This document shows positions 32,976-43,640 of a stretch of DNA of 64,000 nucleotides, piece by piece. The DNA is from Geobacter sp. (GTDB lineage Bacteria > Desulfobacterota > Desulfuromonadia > Geobacterales > Pseudopelobacteraceae). Location: NCBI GenBank assembly GCA_009885845.1, contig VFJW01000081.1, positions 1 to 64,000 of the forward strand, in the 5' to 3' direction. The notes below the pieces were generated by a model. That model made no database searches and was not told the DNA's origin. It saw nothing but the letters and a program-made list of their open reading frames with translations. Each line of letters opens with the position of its first letter. The first letter of the stretch is position 1. The position numbers and the translations under genes were made by a program.

Positions 32976-33842
32976 ATGCTTCATAAAATAGGATTTATCG
33001 GACTGGGCACAGTCGGACGACATATGGCGGTAAATCTCGCCAAAGGAAACTATGAACTGACGGTGTTTGACACCGAGACCGCTGTCATGCAGGAAGTGGC
33101 GGCTTCCGGAGCCAAGACGTCATCCTCGGCACTCGAAGCGGCAAAGGGCCGTGATCTTGTTATTGCTATAGTTCCCGAGGGTGATGAGCTGGGGCCGCTC
33201 TTTTTCGGCGAAAACGGCATACTGGCCGGGATCGATGCCGGTACTATTCTGGCTGATATGGGTTCGCATTCTCTTGAAACCACCATGAAACTGTCGGAAG
33301 AGTGCGCCCGGAAACATGTCCAGTATCTCGATGCGCCGGTGTGGGGCAGCAAAGACCACGCAGTCAACGGGCTCATGACGATCATTACCTCCGGCGACCC
33401 TGCCCTGGCGGGAAAATGCCGCGAACCGTTCTCCTTTTTCGGACTCAATACGATCCATGTCGGCCAGGTCGGCGACGCGACCAAGATGAAGTTCATCGTT
33501 AACATGGTCCAGGCCGAACTGGTACAGGTACTCGCTGAAGGTCTGGTACTCGGGGAAAAAATGGGGTTCAACGCCGACAAGATTCTGGAAGTTCTTGATA
33601 CACGCGGGGTGGCATCACCGCTGTTCCACCAGAAGGGGCGCTCCATGGCCCGGGGGGATTTCTCCCGCAGTCTGGCTCTCAAGTATGTCAACGACCAGCT
33701 ACATATGGTTATGAATGCCGCCAGACTGGTCGGCCTGACTCTTCCGGCTGCCGAGTCGGCAAGCAAGGTGTATCAGGCTGGAGTTGATGCCGGTCTCGGC
33801 GAAGAGGATTTTTCGGCCGTCATCAAAGTTCTGCGCAAGTAG
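32976..33842 (+). CDS. NAD(P)-dependent 3-hydroxyisobutyrate-dehydrogenase-family reductase
   Basis: A 288-residue beta-hydroxyacid dehydrogenase. The Rossmann motif GFIGLGTVGRHMAVNL (6-21), substrate region DAPVWGSKDHA and catalytic Lys in GDATKMKFIVN (about 165-175) are present. Relatives in Geobacter reduce succinic semialdehyde or glyoxylate with NADPH; the exact substrate here is unknown. A strong AGGAGG site precedes the ATG, and a terminator follows, so it is probably monocistronic. Confidence 0.9.
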   Translation: MLHKIGFIGLGTVGRHMAVNLAKGNYELTVFDTETAVMQEVAASGAKTSSSALEAAKGRDLVIAIVPEGDELGPLFFGENGILAGIDAGTILADMGSHSLETTMKLSEECARKHVQYLDAPVWGSKDHAVNGLMTIITSGDPALAGKCREPFSFFGLNTIHVGQVGDATKMKFIVNMVQAELVQVLAEGLVLGEKMGFNADKILEVLDTRGVASPLFHQKGRSMARGDFSRSLALKYVNDQLHMVMNAARLVGLTLPAAESASKVYQAGVDAGLGEEDFSAVIKVLRK

Positions 33843-33867
33843 CACCCGGCACCGGAATATTCACACA

Positions 33868-33899
33868 GGGCGCCCGATACGTTGGGCGCCCGTTTTTTT
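33868..33899 (+). terminator. Intrinsic terminator
   Basis: GGGCGCCC and its copy form an 8-bp GC stem around GATACGTT, followed by CG and seven T. Confidence 0.92.
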
Positions 33900-33949
33900 A
33901 GTACGTTGCAGACATCATGAGGTTCAGGATATCTGCGGGGGATTGTCAC

Positions 33950-34480
33950 ATGAGAGTACTCGGCATAGACCCTGGTTCACGCATTACCGGCTACGGCATC
34001 GTGGAAAAGGTCGGGAACCGCCTCGTACACATTGATAACGGTGCCATTTTCACCGATACCGCCGTTGATTTTCCCGGGCGCCTGAAAAGGATATTTGACG
34101 GTCTTCTGGAAGTGATCGCCCGTTACCGGCCCGATCAGGCGGCGGTCGAAAACATCTTCTTTGCAACCAACCCCCAGAGTGCCCTCAAGCTGGGACAGGC
34201 CCGCGGCGCTGCCATTGTCGCAGCGGTTCACTGTGGTCTGCCGGTCTCCGAATATACGGCACTCCAGGTCAAGCAGGCGGTCGTCGGTCAGGGGCGGGCT
34301 GAGAAAGAACAGGTACAGAAAATGCTCAAGGCCTTACTTGGATTGCCTGAAATTGCACAAGCTGATGCCTCTGACGCCCTTGCGGTTGCGGTCTGCCATA
34401 TCAATTCTCACAAGCTGATTCAACAAGCCGGCCCTGCTGTTTCAAAACGGCAGACGTCCTGGAGGAACTATAAACCATGA
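33950..34480 (+). CDS. ruvC: Holliday junction endonuclease RuvC
   Basis: A 176-residue resolvase. The four acidic active-site residues are in LGIDPGS (D7), AVENIFF (E67) and [10 protein letters not shown] (D139, D142). Start at 33950 gives [10 protein letters not shown], as in relatives. It overlaps ruvA by 4 bases (ATGA), so translation is coupled. It resolves junctions held by RuvAB. Confidence 0.96.
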   Translation: MRVLGIDPGSRITGYGIVEKVGNRLVHIDNGAIFTDTAVDFPGRLKRIFDGLLEVIARYRPDQAAVENIFFATNPQSALKLGQARGAAIVAAVHCGLPVSEYTALQVKQAVVGQGRAEKEQVQKMLKALLGLPEIAQADASDALAVAVCHINSHKLIQQAGPAVSKRQTSWRNYKP

Positions 34481-35073
34481 TTGCACTGCTGACCGGAAAA
34501 ATAGCTTACAAATCACCCGATCATATTATCCTTGATGTTAATGGCGTCGGATACAGGGTGATGATCCCGTTTTCCACCTATTACGAACTGCCTGAAACCG
34601 GCGAGGTTACTCTGCATATTCATACCAGCGTACGAGAGGATGCCATCCAGCTTTACGGCTTCCGTACCCGACTGGAAAAAACCTTCTTTCAACTGCTCAT
34701 CTCTGTATCAGGTGTCGGCCCCAAACTGGCGCGCGACATTCTTTCCAACATCCAACCGGCAACATTGGCGCAGGCGCTTGGGACAGGAGATATTCTCAAG
34801 CTTTCTTCTATCCCCGGGATCGGCAAGAAAACCGCCGAACGGCTGATACTTGAATTGAAGGACAAAATCGGCAAACTTGACATCTCTACTTTGCCACAGA
34901 TAGGTGGGCGTGGCATCCCGACTGAGGATATAGTTGATGATGTGATCTCGGCACTGATCAACCTGGGGTATAAGGAACCGCAGGTCAGGAAGGCGATGGG
35001 TGGGCTTGATGCCAGCAACGGAGCCGGTGTTGAGGAATTGCTGAAACAGGCGCTGAGAATTTTGATGAAGTGA
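34477..35073 (+). CDS. ruvA: Holliday junction-binding protein RuvA
   Basis: A 198-residue protein with the OB-fold domain ([20 protein letters not shown]), tandem helix-hairpin-helix motifs ([17 protein letters not shown] and [19 protein letters not shown]) and the C-terminal RuvB-contact domain (about 150-198). The usual partner ruvB does not follow; the next features are a terminator and tRNA-Pro on the other strand, so ruvB must be elsewhere. Confidence 0.96.
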   Translation: MIALLTGKIAYKSPDHIILDVNGVGYRVMIPFSTYYELPETGEVTLHIHTSVREDAIQLYGFRTRLEKTFFQLLISVSGVGPKLARDILSNIQPATLAQALGTGDILKLSSIPGIGKKTAERLILELKDKIGKLDISTLPQIGGRGIPTEDIVDDVISALINLGYKEPQVRKAMGGLDASNGAGVEELLKQALRILMK

Positions 35074-35170
35074 CTGGCAGAAGGGAGATCGCCTACCAAT
35101 TCTCGCGGAAGGAATTTTACAAAACAGCCGAATCAAGTTCCAGTAACACATTACTTACAATTCAAACAAA

Positions 35171-35204
35171 CAAAAAAGCACCTACAGAATTAACTGTAAG
35201 TGCT
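35171..35204 (-). terminator. Terminator of tRNA-Pro
   Basis: On the minus strand AGCACTTACAG pairs with CTGTAGGTGCT around TTAATT, followed by TTTTTG. It lies 10 bases past the tRNA CCA end. Confidence 0.85.
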
Positions 35205-35213
35205 TGAAATATC

Positions 35214-35290
35214 TGGTCGGTGAGACTGGAATCGAACCAGCGACCCCCTGCTCCCAAGGCAGGTGCGCTACCAGGCTGCGCTACTCACCG
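35214..35290 (-). tRNA. tRNA-Pro (TGG)
   Basis: Acceptor CGGTGAG pairs with CTCACCG, discriminator A, encoded CCA at 35216-35214. The anticodon loop CTTGGGA gives TGG. The T loop TTCGATT is normal. Confidence 0.97.
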
Positions 35291-35340
35291 ACGAAAGAAT
35301 GACTGTATAGCATGGCAAACATTACAAAGCAATACATTAA

Positions 35341-36627
35341 TTACCTGCCCGTCATCATTTCCCGTTCCAATGTAGTGCGCCATTCCTTTTCCAGGGTATC
35401 AAAATTCACATTGTAGTCTTTAAGTGCCGACGCGACAGATTCATTAAAAGCGAGTCCTTTCCCCAGACCCGACAGGATCTCCTTGATCCGGTGCCACCCG
35501 TATGCGGTGACCATGTAATTGACCAGCGAATAACTTTGCTGATACGCCAATGAGGCTGCTGAAGAAGAAAGTCCGCTGAAATTGGTTTCCAGCTTCTTGA
35601 AATCAATCAGCGCCCCCGTACGAACAGCACGCCCTAATTCCGGGAGAGGACGGTTCTGCTGCATGCGGCCGAACATTTCAGCTATCCCCTCATTCAACCA
35701 GAGTGGGCAGTTGCCACGGGTCAGCTCAAATACTATAACATGGGCATATTCATGATAAAGAACAGACCGTATCGTCGGGGTAACATCATTCAGAGCCCCG
35801 AACGGCAGTCGAATTTTGCCGTCATAGAATCCACCTGACCAGTCAGGGGAATCAGTAACCATTTTATAATCTGCACGTTTATAGATACCAACCGGCACAC
35901 GGGATTCCGGGAACAGTCCAAGCTCTGCGCCAACCAGATTGGCAGCCGATTCAAGCACGTCAAGAATTGCGAGCGCAAAAACCGTTTCAACACCGGAGTC
36001 ATAGGTGAGATCAAATCGGGAACTGTGGCCACGATCCATGTTTGACTCGACAGCATTTTCCTTGCGTGCTTTTGCAAGAAGATCGGCGATTTCCTTGCGG
36101 CCTGGAGAGAGCTTGAGCGCCTGCTCCCATAGTTCAATTGCATCCAATCGGCGATCGGATTCAAACTGCACGAGTCCGAGATAATAGAGTATCTCAATTG
36201 AATCCTGCTTGGCGCCCCGCGCTCGCTCAAGCTCATATCGCGCCACGTCATAATTTTTCAAGTGATAGTTACAGATGCCGCGCAGCAGGACATATCCGGC
36301 TTCTTCAGGGTAAAGTTCAAGAGCTTTGATGAAGTTTCCATCCGCCTGCTCATAGCGTTTCTGTTTGAATTGCTGATGGCCGAACGCAGCGTATCCTTCA
36401 GCCAGATTCCGTTTGAAGGTGATGTTAAGAGGAAAAAGCAGGTAGGCCGCCCGTAACTGCTCAATTCCCTTTTCATACTCCCCACGCAGCAGTAATTCTC
36501 GGCCATAGCCGCTGCGCATGACCGGGTCAGTGTCAATCGACTCCGCAGACACGGTGGACAACGCCAGAAAAAAGGCGCCGGAGACACTGAAGAGGAATCT
36601 CAAAAAAATTCTGGCGGTGATAGTCAT
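35341..36627 (-). CDS. Exported TPR-containing peptidase MA-like metalloprotease
   Basis: A 428-residue protein with signal peptide (cleavage near VSA 28). TPR-type repeats fill residues 40-190 ([40 protein letters not shown]). A peptidase MA-like domain holds HEYAH (292-296) and a downstream NEGIAE supplying the third zinc ligand. The substrate is unknown. Its ATG overlaps the dxs stop (ATGA), so it is last in the xse-isp-dxs transcript. TPRs suggest it acts in an envelope complex. Confidence 0.83.
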   Translation of the reverse strand: MTITARIFLRFLFSVSGAFFLALSTVSAESIDTDPVMRSGYGRELLLRGEYEKGIEQLRAAYLLFPLNITFKRNLAEGYAAFGHQQFKQKRYEQADGNFIKALELYPEEAGYVLLRGICNYHLKNYDVARYELERARGAKQDSIEILYYLGLVQFESDRRLDAIELWEQALKLSPGRKEIADLLAKARKENAVESNMDRGHSSRFDLTYDSGVETVFALAILDVLESAANLVGAELGLFPESRVPVGIYKRADYKMVTDSPDWSGGFYDGKIRLPFGALNDVTPTIRSVLYHEYAHVIVFELTRGNCPLWLNEGIAEMFGRMQQNRPLPELGRAVRTGALIDFKKLETNFSGLSSSAASLAYQQSYSLVNYMVTAYGWHRIKEILSGLGKGLAFNESVASALKDYNVNFDTLEKEWRTTLEREMMTGR

Positions 36628-38498
36628 TTACGGCCAAGAAATGAACGAATAGACTTAGCAATTCCATCACTGTCAAGTCCCAGCAAAGCGCGCAGTTCGT
36701 GCTGTTCTCCCTGGGGAATATAGGAGTCCGGATAGCCGAGACGCAGTACTCGTATCCCGCTCAGACCTCGCTGTTCAAGCAGCTCGAGGACCGCGGTGCC
36801 AAAACCACCCTGGACAGCATTTTCTTCTATGGTTATCAGAATTCCATGCTTCTTTGCCAGAGCAACGATCAATGTTTCGTCAAGCGGCTTGACAAAACGG
36901 GCGTTTACGACCGCTAGTGCAATCCCTTCGGAATCAAGGGCGTCAGCAGCCTCCAAAGCTGGATGTACCATTGTACCAAGTGCTAGAATCACTGCGGCAT
37001 CGCCGTCACGAAGCAATTCGGCACGACCTACCGGCAGAGGCACAAACGTCTGATCCAGCGCAACTCCATAGCCGTTTCCGCGCGGATAACGAACTGCAGC
37101 CGGGCTTCCAAGGTTGATAGCGGTTACCAGCATATGTTGCAATTCGTTTTCGTCTTTCGGAGCCATCAGGGTCAGATTAGGAAGATGACGTAAATAAGAC
37201 AGATCAAAGGCTCCATGATGAGTCGGGCCGTCATTCCCGACTACTCCACCGCGATCTATGGCAAAAGTCACCGGTAGATTTTGCAGACAGACATCATGGC
37301 ATACCTGATCGTAAGCGCGCTGCAAAAAACTGGAATAAACGGCAAAAACCGGACGATACCCGCCTGCCGCCAAACCGGCGGCAAACGTGACACCATGCTG
37401 TTCGGCTATACCAACATCAAAAAACCGCTCAGGAAATTCTTTGGAAAACCGGGCGAGGCCTGTGCCGTCCGGCATGGCAGCCGTTATGGCGGCAATTCGC
37501 TCATCCTCTGCGGCAAGCTTACAGAGTGCAGCTCCAAAAACTGCCGTATATGAGGCGGCTCCCCCCTTCCCTTTATGCACTTTACCGCTCTCTATTTCGA
37601 ACGGCCCGACCCCATGATACAGCGACGGATTATCCTCGGCCGGTTTATACCCCATCCCCTTTTTCGTCAGAACATGAATGAGAACCGAGTTGTCAAATTT
37701 TTTGACATTTTCGAGTGTTTCGATCAGCGCCGGCAGATCATGGCCATCAACCGGACCGATGTATTCAAAGCCGAATGCCTCAAAAAGCATGCCGGGTGTA
37801 AACAGCCCCTTGAACGACTCCTCCATCTTGCGGGCCATATGGAGAACGCCTTTTCCCATTTCCAGTCGTTTCAGAAAAGATTCCGTACTTTTTTTGAAAC
37901 GGTGGATAAATTCACTCGAGGCCGTACGAATCAAAAAATTGGACAGAGCACCAACATTTTCAGCAATTGACATCTCATTATCGTTAAGAATAATGATCAT
38001 GTCCTTATTAAGATGTCCGGCGTGATTAATACCCTCATAAGCGATGCCGCTGGTCATCGAGCCATCACCGATTACTGCGAGAATTTTTCCATTCCGGCCG
38101 TCCAGATCCCGGGCAACGGCAAAACCTGTAGCAGCTGATATTGAAGTGGATGAATGGCCGACATCGAAAACATCATGCGGCGACTCATGGCGTTTGGGAA
38201 AACCGCTGATACCGTTTAAAGTCCGCAATGTGCTGAAATTGGCGCGGCGGCCGGTCAGCAGCTTGTGCGCATAGGCCTGATGTCCCACATCCCAGACAAT
38301 CTTGTCTGATGGAGTGGTAAAAACCTTGTGCAGAGCGATTGTTAATTCGACAACCCCCAAAGAGGGAGAGAGGTGGCCGCCGTTGGCGGCACAGGTTCGT
38401 ATGATAACCTGTCGCAGGTCAGCCGCAAGCTCTGGGAGTCGGGAGACCGGAAGACGCTTGAGATCTTCAGGTACATGTATTGATTCAAGAATTGACAT
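36624..38498 (-). CDS. dxs: 1-deoxy-D-xylulose-5-phosphate synthase
   Basis: A 624-residue thiamine-diphosphate enzyme that joins pyruvate and glyceraldehyde-3-phosphate, the first step of the MEP isoprenoid pathway. Motifs: the ThDP-binding [18 protein letters not shown] with [12 protein letters not shown], and [22 protein letters not shown]. Length is normal. It lies 35 bases after ispA, which uses its downstream products. Confidence 0.97.
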   Translation of the reverse strand: MSILESIHVPEDLKRLPVSRLPELAADLRQVIIRTCAANGGHLSPSLGVVELTIALHKVFTTPSDKIVWDVGHQAYAHKLLTGRRANFSTLRTLNGISGFPKRHESPHDVFDVGHSSTSISAATGFAVARDLDGRNGKILAVIGDGSMTSGIAYEGINHAGHLNKDMIIILNDNEMSIAENVGALSNFLIRTASSEFIHRFKKSTESFLKRLEMGKGVLHMARKMEESFKGLFTPGMLFEAFGFEYIGPVDGHDLPALIETLENVKKFDNSVLIHVLTKKGMGYKPAEDNPSLYHGVGPFEIESGKVHKGKGGAASYTAVFGAALCKLAAEDERIAAITAAMPDGTGLARFSKEFPERFFDVGIAEQHGVTFAAGLAAGGYRPVFAVYSSFLQRAYDQVCHDVCLQNLPVTFAIDRGGVVGNDGPTHHGAFDLSYLRHLPNLTLMAPKDENELQHMLVTAINLGSPAAVRYPRGNGYGVALDQTFVPLPVGRAELLRDGDAAVILALGTMVHPALEAADALDSEGIALAVVNARFVKPLDETLIVALAKKHGILITIEENAVQGGFGTAVLELLEQRGLSGIRVLRLGYPDSYIPQGEQHELRALLGLDSDGIAKSIRSFLGRK

Positions 38499-38533
38499 GA
38501 AATACGCCTGTATATGTTCCGGATTATATAGTT

Positions 38534-39427
38534 TCAGTTCCTGCGCTGCACAATATATTGAGCAATCGCCCGCAACGGGTCAGCCTCAGTGCCAAATATT
38601 TCCAGAGCCCGCAAAGCTTCATCCATCATTGCCTGTGCTTCTTCCCTTGCGGCAGCCACTCCTATTACAGCAGGATAGGTGGCTTTACCTCGGGCCTCGT
38701 CACTGCCGGCATCCTTACCGATTTCTTCGGTAGTCCCCTCAATATCGAGGATATCATCGGCAATCTGGAAGGCCAGCCCGGCCGCCTCGCCATAACGGGT
38801 TATCGCAGCCAACTGCTGCCCGGCAGCTCCGCCCAGCAGAGCTCCAGCAACAACTGATGCCTTGATAAGAGCCCCGGTTTTGTGAGTGTGTATATACTGT
38901 ACGGTAGGAAGATCAATATTCTGATCACCCTCACTCTCCATATCAACCACCTGTCCGCCAACCATCCCGTATGATCCGGCACAGGATGCAATCTCATGGA
39001 TGACGGCCAACAGGCCGGAAGGCTCGCACTGGCCGGTAATGCGGCGATCGCTGATCAGCTTGAAAGCCTCCGTCAAAAGTGCATCGCCAGCCAGAACTGC
39101 AATCGCCTCTCCAAAAACCTTATGATTAGTCGGATTACCACGACGAAAATCATCATCATCCATCGCAGGCAGGTCGTCATGAATAAGCGAATAGGTATGA
39201 ATCATCTCCATAGCACAAGCAGCCGGAATCGCACGCTCGGAATCACCACCAACAGTCTGGCAGGCTGCCAGCATCAGAATCGGTCGAACCCGTTTACCTC
39301 CGGCAAAAACCGAATATCGCATGGCTTTATGGATGCTCTGCGGAAATTCCGTCTCCTTCGGAAGAAACCGATCAAGTGCCGTATCAACCCGGGCACACTC
39401 ACTTTTTAAGTATACTTTCAGATCCAT
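38534..39427 (-). CDS. ispA: Farnesyl/geranyl diphosphate synthase
   Basis: A 297-residue short-chain polyprenyl synthase. The two aspartate-rich motifs are [13 protein letters not shown] (first, with FARM) and [12 protein letters not shown] (second). Start at 39427 after AAGGAACG gives [19 protein letters not shown]; the upstream in-frame ATG lies inside the xseB end and is not used. It makes the C15 precursor of quinones and bactoprenol. Confidence 0.94.
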   Translation of the reverse strand: MDLKVYLKSECARVDTALDRFLPKETEFPQSIHKAMRYSVFAGGKRVRPILMLAACQTVGGDSERAIPAACAMEMIHTYSLIHDDLPAMDDDDFRRGNPTNHKVFGEAIAVLAGDALLTEAFKLISDRRITGQCEPSGLLAVIHEIASCAGSYGMVGGQVVDMESEGDQNIDLPTVQYIHTHKTGALIKASVVAGALLGGAAGQQLAAITRYGEAAGLAFQIADDILDIEGTTEEIGKDAGSDEARGKATYPAVIGVAAAREEAQAMMDEALRALEIFGTEADPLRAIAQYIVQRRN

Positions 39428-39443
39428 CTGACGTTCCTTTTTG

Positions 39444-39674
39444 TCAATCTTCACCGGATTCAAATGGCTCACGTTTCAGTGAGCCATCCTTCTGCTTCAA
39501 AACAATCTCAACGCGACGCTCTGCATCATCCAGCCTGCCTGAACAAAAGGCGGCATGTTTCACCCCTTCTTCAAAGGCTTTCAAGGAATCTTCAAGAGAA
39601 AGCGAGCCCGCTTCCAAACGTTTTACAATCTCTTCCAGCTTCTTCAGGGATGCTTCAAATTTATCAATTGCCAT
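39444..39674 (-). CDS. xseB: Exodeoxyribonuclease VII small subunit
   Basis: A 76-residue helical protein (MAIDKFEASLKKLEEIVKRL, then SLEDSLKAFEEGVKHAAFC), the standard XseB form. It binds the large subunit and controls its single-strand nuclease activity. It lies 56 bases after xseA and 16 before ispA; this xseA-xseB-ispA-dxs order is common. Confidence 0.95.
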   Translation of the reverse strand: MAIDKFEASLKKLEEIVKRLEAGSLSLEDSLKAFEEGVKHAAFCSGRLDDAERRVEIVLKQKDGSLKREPFESGED

Positions 39675-39730
39675 GATCAGTTTCCCTCAAAATCCTGTGG
39701 AGTAATTGTATACAGGTACGGCGTCAGGCG

Positions 39731-41080
39731 TCAAGTGTTGCCGGATTCAAGTGATTCTACCCGGCAACGGGCTTGACCTTTGTAAAATTTCAACAGCAGC
39801 TGTTCACCAGCTGCCAGTGTGGCGGCATCGACGGCCACCTCACCGCTGTTTCCGCGTGTCACAATGGCATAACCACGGGCAAGGGTTTTAAGAGGAGAGA
39901 GTACTTCAATGCGTGCAGCATTATCACCGAATTCCTGTCGGATATTTTCCAGTCGCTGTGTCAGCGAACTTTCCGCCCGCATTAACAGAAATGTAAGCCG
40001 ATGACGCACGGAATTGATCTTCCCGTTCGGATCATTATGCTGCAGAGCATCCTGAAGACGTTCAAATCGGTCACGACGACGTGAGACCGCCACATGCAGG
40101 CCCAATTCGAGTCTCCCGTTCAGATCGTCCATCCTCTGAACAAGGTGCCCCAGCATAGTGCGGGGATCATGCAACGCCCTGCGCAGACTTCCCAGATGGC
40201 GATAATGAGAAGCCATCTGGTTCTCGACCGCTTTTCTCAAGCGATGGGAAAGTGCATCGAGCTTACCGTGGAGTTCTTCGGCACTCTCAATCACCATTTC
40301 AGCGGCAGCTGAAGGCGTAGGAGCTCGCAAATCAGCCACAAAATCACAGATGGACCAGTCAGTTTCATGCCCGACTGCCGAGATGATCGGAATCTTTGAC
40401 CGATAGACTGAACGGGCCACAACCTCTTCGTTAAACGCCCACAGATCCTCCAGTGAACCGCCACCACGCCCGACGATAAGAACATCCACCTCGGCCAGAC
40501 GGTTCATCTCATCAATGGCACGGGCTATCTCCAGCGCAGAGCCTTCTCCTTGTACCCGCACCGGATAAAGCAACAACTCCAGTGAAGCAAAGCGTCGCTT
40601 CAACACATTAAGAATATCATGAATAGCGGCACCGGTTGGTGAAGTAATTACGCCGATTTTACGGGGAAACCGCGGCAGAGGTATCTTGTGCGACCCGGCA
40701 AACAGCCCTTCTCCGTCCAGTTTTTCTTTCAGTTGCACGAAAGCGGTCTGCAGGGCACCAATGCCGGCCGGTTCGAGGTATTCGCAGATCAACTGGTACT
40801 CACCACGTTGATCGTAGACCGAAATACGTCCACGTGCGATTAATGCCATCCCGTCGTTCACGCGAAATTTCAGATTTTTTACGGAGCCCTTAAACATAAC
40901 ACAGCGCAACTGGGCACCGGAGTCCTTGAGGGTAAAATAGCAATGACCGGAAGAGGGGTAGGAAATATTTGAGACCTCGCCCTGCACCCAGAGCTGCTCG
41001 AAGTTTTCTTCAAGCACCCCACGCAATAAAGCGGTAAGACGACTGACGGTGAGGATTGTTTTTTCAGAGAAAATGTCCAA
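39731..41080 (-). CDS. xseA: Exodeoxyribonuclease VII large subunit
   Basis: A 449-residue protein. It has an N-terminal OB fold (LWVQGEVSNISYPSSGHCYFTLKD), the catalytic domain with GVITSPTGAAIHDILNVLKRR and VLIVGRGGGSLEDLWAFN, then a long coiled-coil region and a C-terminal part (SPLKTLARGYAIV). It digests single-stranded DNA to oligonucleotides. First gene of the xseAB-ispA-dxs-metalloprotease operon. Confidence 0.96.
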   Translation of the reverse strand: MDIFSEKTILTVSRLTALLRGVLEENFEQLWVQGEVSNISYPSSGHCYFTLKDSGAQLRCVMFKGSVKNLKFRVNDGMALIARGRISVYDQRGEYQLICEYLEPAGIGALQTAFVQLKEKLDGEGLFAGSHKIPLPRFPRKIGVITSPTGAAIHDILNVLKRRFASLELLLYPVRVQGEGSALEIARAIDEMNRLAEVDVLIVGRGGGSLEDLWAFNEEVVARSVYRSKIPIISAVGHETDWSICDFVADLRAPTPSAAAEMVIESAEELHGKLDALSHRLRKAVENQMASHYRHLGSLRRALHDPRTMLGHLVQRMDDLNGRLELGLHVAVSRRRDRFERLQDALQHNDPNGKINSVRHRLTFLLMRAESSLTQRLENIRQEFGDNAARIEVLSPLKTLARGYAIVTRGNSGEVAVDAATLAAGEQLLLKFYKGQARCRVESLESGNT

Positions 41081-41121
41081 AGAGAGTACTCACTTAGGTA
41101 TGAAAAGAATATATCGGAATT

Positions 41122-42000
41122 TCAATAATCATCTGAAGCACCGCCACCATCAAAATCACCGCCGCCACCGGAAAAGCTGTCGCCGCCAGATGATGAACCG
41201 CCGCCACCGAAGAAACCACCTCCGAATCCGCCGCCAAAACCACCGAATCCACCTCCGCCAAAAAGACCTGACATGAACATACTCAGAAGTAAACCGGCGA
41301 AAAGCCCAAACACTGCCAGGAGAATGAGGGTAATCATACCCAGGCCGGGGAAGGCGAAATACGTTGCCAGAGGGACACCAACTGCTCCGGCAGCCCCGCC
41401 TGCATAGCGGGATAACAGACCAAGCACCGCAACTGCAACGGCTGTCCCCAGCAGCAAAGTGATAAATGAAGGGGACGATTTCTTTGTAGCATGTTGTCGG
41501 GCAGATTGGCCGGTTCCCTTGAATTCACCTTTCGTGGCTGCGATAATACTATCGACACCGGCAGTTATACCTTGATCATAGTTGCTGTCTTTCAAATAGG
41601 GCCGCATGGTTTCTCTGATAATCCGACCCGCTGTTATATCAGGCAGAACCCCCTGCAGCCCCATACCGACCTCAATACGAACCTTGCGCTCCGCTTGAGC
41701 GATAACGAGCAGCACACCGTTGTCTCTCCCCTTCTGACCGGGTTTCCAGGCTTCAGCAACACTGATTGAAAACCGATCAATGTCATCACCCTGAAGTGAA
41801 GGCACGGTAAGAACCACCACCTGGCTGGACGTTTCGCGCTCAAAAACAGCCAGCTTTTGCTCCAGCCGCTGAAGTGAATCGGTCGACAGCATACGCGCCA
41901 GGTCATTGACGCGACCAGCCAGAGGCGGCACTTCTAAAGCCGGCAGATGTCCCGGCCACAACAATAGTAGCATTATCAGGAATACCTGTTTCAGGTTCAT
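41122..42000 (-). CDS. TPM-domain membrane protein with Gly-rich tail (YgcG family)
   Basis: A 292-residue protein: signal peptide (1-21), TPM domain (VPPLAGRVNDLARMLSTDSL to DSIIAATKGEFKGTG, about 24-160), two membrane segments (about 178-245) and a Gly/Ser-rich C-terminus (GGFGGGFGGGFFGGGGSSSG). TPM proteins are proposed to act in membrane protein quality control or photosystem repair; the bacterial role is open. It lies 19 bases after the LemA gene; TPM and LemA genes are often paired. Confidence 0.88.
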   Translation of the reverse strand: MNLKQVFLIMLLLLWPGHLPALEVPPLAGRVNDLARMLSTDSLQRLEQKLAVFERETSSQVVVLTVPSLQGDDIDRFSISVAEAWKPGQKGRDNGVLLVIAQAERKVRIEVGMGLQGVLPDITAGRIIRETMRPYLKDSNYDQGITAGVDSIIAATKGEFKGTGQSARQHATKKSSPSFITLLLGTAVAVAVLGLLSRYAGGAAGAVGVPLATYFAFPGLGMITLILLAVFGLFAGLLLSMFMSGLFGGGGFGGFGGGFGGGFFGGGGSSSGGDSFSGGGGDFDGGGASDDY

Positions 42001-42019
42001 GGCGTCAGTAACGTTTCAG

Positions 42020-42604
42020 TCAGAACTTTACTTTGGGTGCCACCTTAGCCCCTTCTTCAGCCTTAAACGCCTCCTTGCGCTGCAGATGCAGCATCAGTGA
42101 ATTCGTTAGTGAGTTAGGAAAGGTGCGGATGCTGGTGTTGAACGTCTGTACTGAAGCATTGTAACGCTCACGGGCGACATTGATGCGGTTCTCGGTCCCT
42201 TCCAACTGTTTTTGCAGGTCAAGAAAGTTCTGATTGGCCTTCAGGTCAGGATATTTTTCGACAACAACCATCAACCGTGATAGCGCACCGGAAAGCTCAC
42301 CTTGTGCCTGCTGAAATTTATTCAGAGTGGCGGGGTTATTGAGAACATCCTTTGAAACCTGCATGGAACCAACCTTGGCACGCGCCTCAGTAACCGCCTT
42401 GAGAGTGTCCGCCTCATGTTTGGCATACCCTTTTACCACTTCAACAAGATTAGGAATCAGGTCTGATCGACGCTGATAGGATGATTCAACATTCCCCCAG
42501 GCTGCGATAACAGCCTCTTCATTGGCCTGCATGCTGTTGTAGCCACATCCAGACAGCAGTGCAATAACAGTAACTAACGAAAGTCTGACAACAAGTGTTT
42601 TCAT
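42020..42604 (-). CDS. LemA family lipoprotein
   Basis: A 194-residue protein with lipobox LLSGC (C20), start MKTLVVRLSLVTVIA at 42604 after a GGAGG-like site (GGGAGGAAACACC). The LemA signature is visible in VESSYQRRSDLIPNLVEVVKGY and RYNASVQTFNTSIRTFPNSL. The fold is a long helical bundle. Function is unknown; it commonly accompanies TPM-domain proteins. Confidence 0.93.
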   Translation of the reverse strand: MKTLVVRLSLVTVIALLSGCGYNSMQANEEAVIAAWGNVESSYQRRSDLIPNLVEVVKGYAKHEADTLKAVTEARAKVGSMQVSKDVLNNPATLNKFQQAQGELSGALSRLMVVVEKYPDLKANQNFLDLQKQLEGTENRINVARERYNASVQTFNTSIRTFPNSLTNSLMLHLQRKEAFKAEEGAKVAPKVKF

Positions 42605-42648
42605 GGTGTTTCCTCCCTGAAATGTGTGTGCTGTACTGTTCATATCTG

Positions 42649-42909
42649 TCAATCTTCTTTACTATACCGTATTTTCATTCCGGTCAGAACAACATTACAG
42701 ATCAATGGAGTAATGTTGGCAAGAATCAATGGTAAATCACCGATGAGAATACCGTAAATCATCCACAGTGCAACTCCAAACGCCAACAGGAGCGGTTGCC
42801 AGACGGAAATATCCCGGACATGACGGGTTTGCAGCGTTTTAATCACCTGCGGAATGGAGGCAATACTGGTGAGAGTTCCGGCGATAAGACCGATTGTTGT
42901 CGGGGTCAC
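42649..42909 (-). CDS. SemiSWEET-type small transporter
   Basis: An 86-residue protein with three membrane helices and the PQ-loop motif (ASIPQVIKTLQTRHVRDIS, 17-35), the layout of bacterial SemiSWEET sugar carriers that act as dimers. GTG start overlaps the trmJ stop by four bases (GTGA). The sugar transported cannot be read from sequence. Confidence 0.88.
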   Translation of the reverse strand: MTPTTIGLIAGTLTSIASIPQVIKTLQTRHVRDISVWQPLLLAFGVALWMIYGILIGDLPLILANITPLICNVVLTGMKIRYSKED

Positions 42910-43640
42910 GAACGCTTCCTCCCGTCAAACGCCGAACTGGCCCAGTCAATCTGCGTCAACATTCCCCGCAGTACGGTGACTTCACGACTGTCCAGATTCG
43001 CCCGAAAGAAGATGCGTCGGAGCGAACGCATCATATGCGCAGGATTTTGCTCGTTCAGAAAACCGACCTTGTTCAGTGTGGCATTAAAATGTGCAAAGAG
43101 CGTCTCCATCTCATCGGATCTTGCCAGTTCAAGTGGCCGCCCCCCTCCCGCTGATTCTGACGCTTTGCCAAGTTCATAGCAAAAAAGCAGTACGGACTGA
43201 GATAGATTGAGCGAACCATACTCATTGGAAGTAGGGATGGTGGCATGCCAGCGGCAGAGGGATAGTTCTTCCGTCGTCAGTCCATTGTCCTCACGTCCGA
43301 AAACGATTGCCGCCCGGCAATCGGGGGAGACCTGCTCCTTGAGGCAGGAGGCCACCTCTGCGGGAGAAAGAATTTCCTGGCGGTATTTGCCATGACGCCG
43401 GGTTGTGCCTACTGTCAAAGTACAATCTGCAGTAGCTGAAGCCAGATCGGGAAACACTTGGGCAGATTCGAGCAGATCCCTGGCGGCAACGGCGAATTTA
43501 AGTGCTTCGGAGTCGAAACGATCACACCCTTTTACGATCCTCAACTGATTGAAACCCATATTTTTCATGGCCCGGCAGGCCATGCCGATATTTCCGGGTG
43601 ATTGTGGTTCAACAAGAATAATTATGATATCATCGGTCAA
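42906..43640 (-). CDS. trmJ: tRNA (cytidine/uridine-2'-O)-methyltransferase, TrmJ family
   Basis: A 244-residue SPOUT methyltransferase. The knot motifs are EPQSPGNIGMACRAMKNMG, VFGREDNGLTTEEL and SLNLSQSVLL. A helical C-terminal extension is as in TrmJ, which modifies position 32 of tRNAs. Start taken at TTG 43640, which overlaps the DedA stop (TTGA) and has AAGGA upstream; the longer open frame would run far into the DedA gene. Confidence 0.88.
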   Translation of the reverse strand: MTDDIIIILVEPQSPGNIGMACRAMKNMGFNQLRIVKGCDRFDSEALKFAVAARDLLESAQVFPDLASATADCTLTVGTTRRHGKYRQEILSPAEVASCLKEQVSPDCRAAIVFGREDNGLTTEELSLCRWHATIPTSNEYGSLNLSQSVLLFCYELGKASESAGGGRPLELARSDEMETLFAHFNATLNKVGFLNEQNPAHMMRSLRRIFFRANLDSREVTVLRGMLTQIDWASSAFDGRKRS

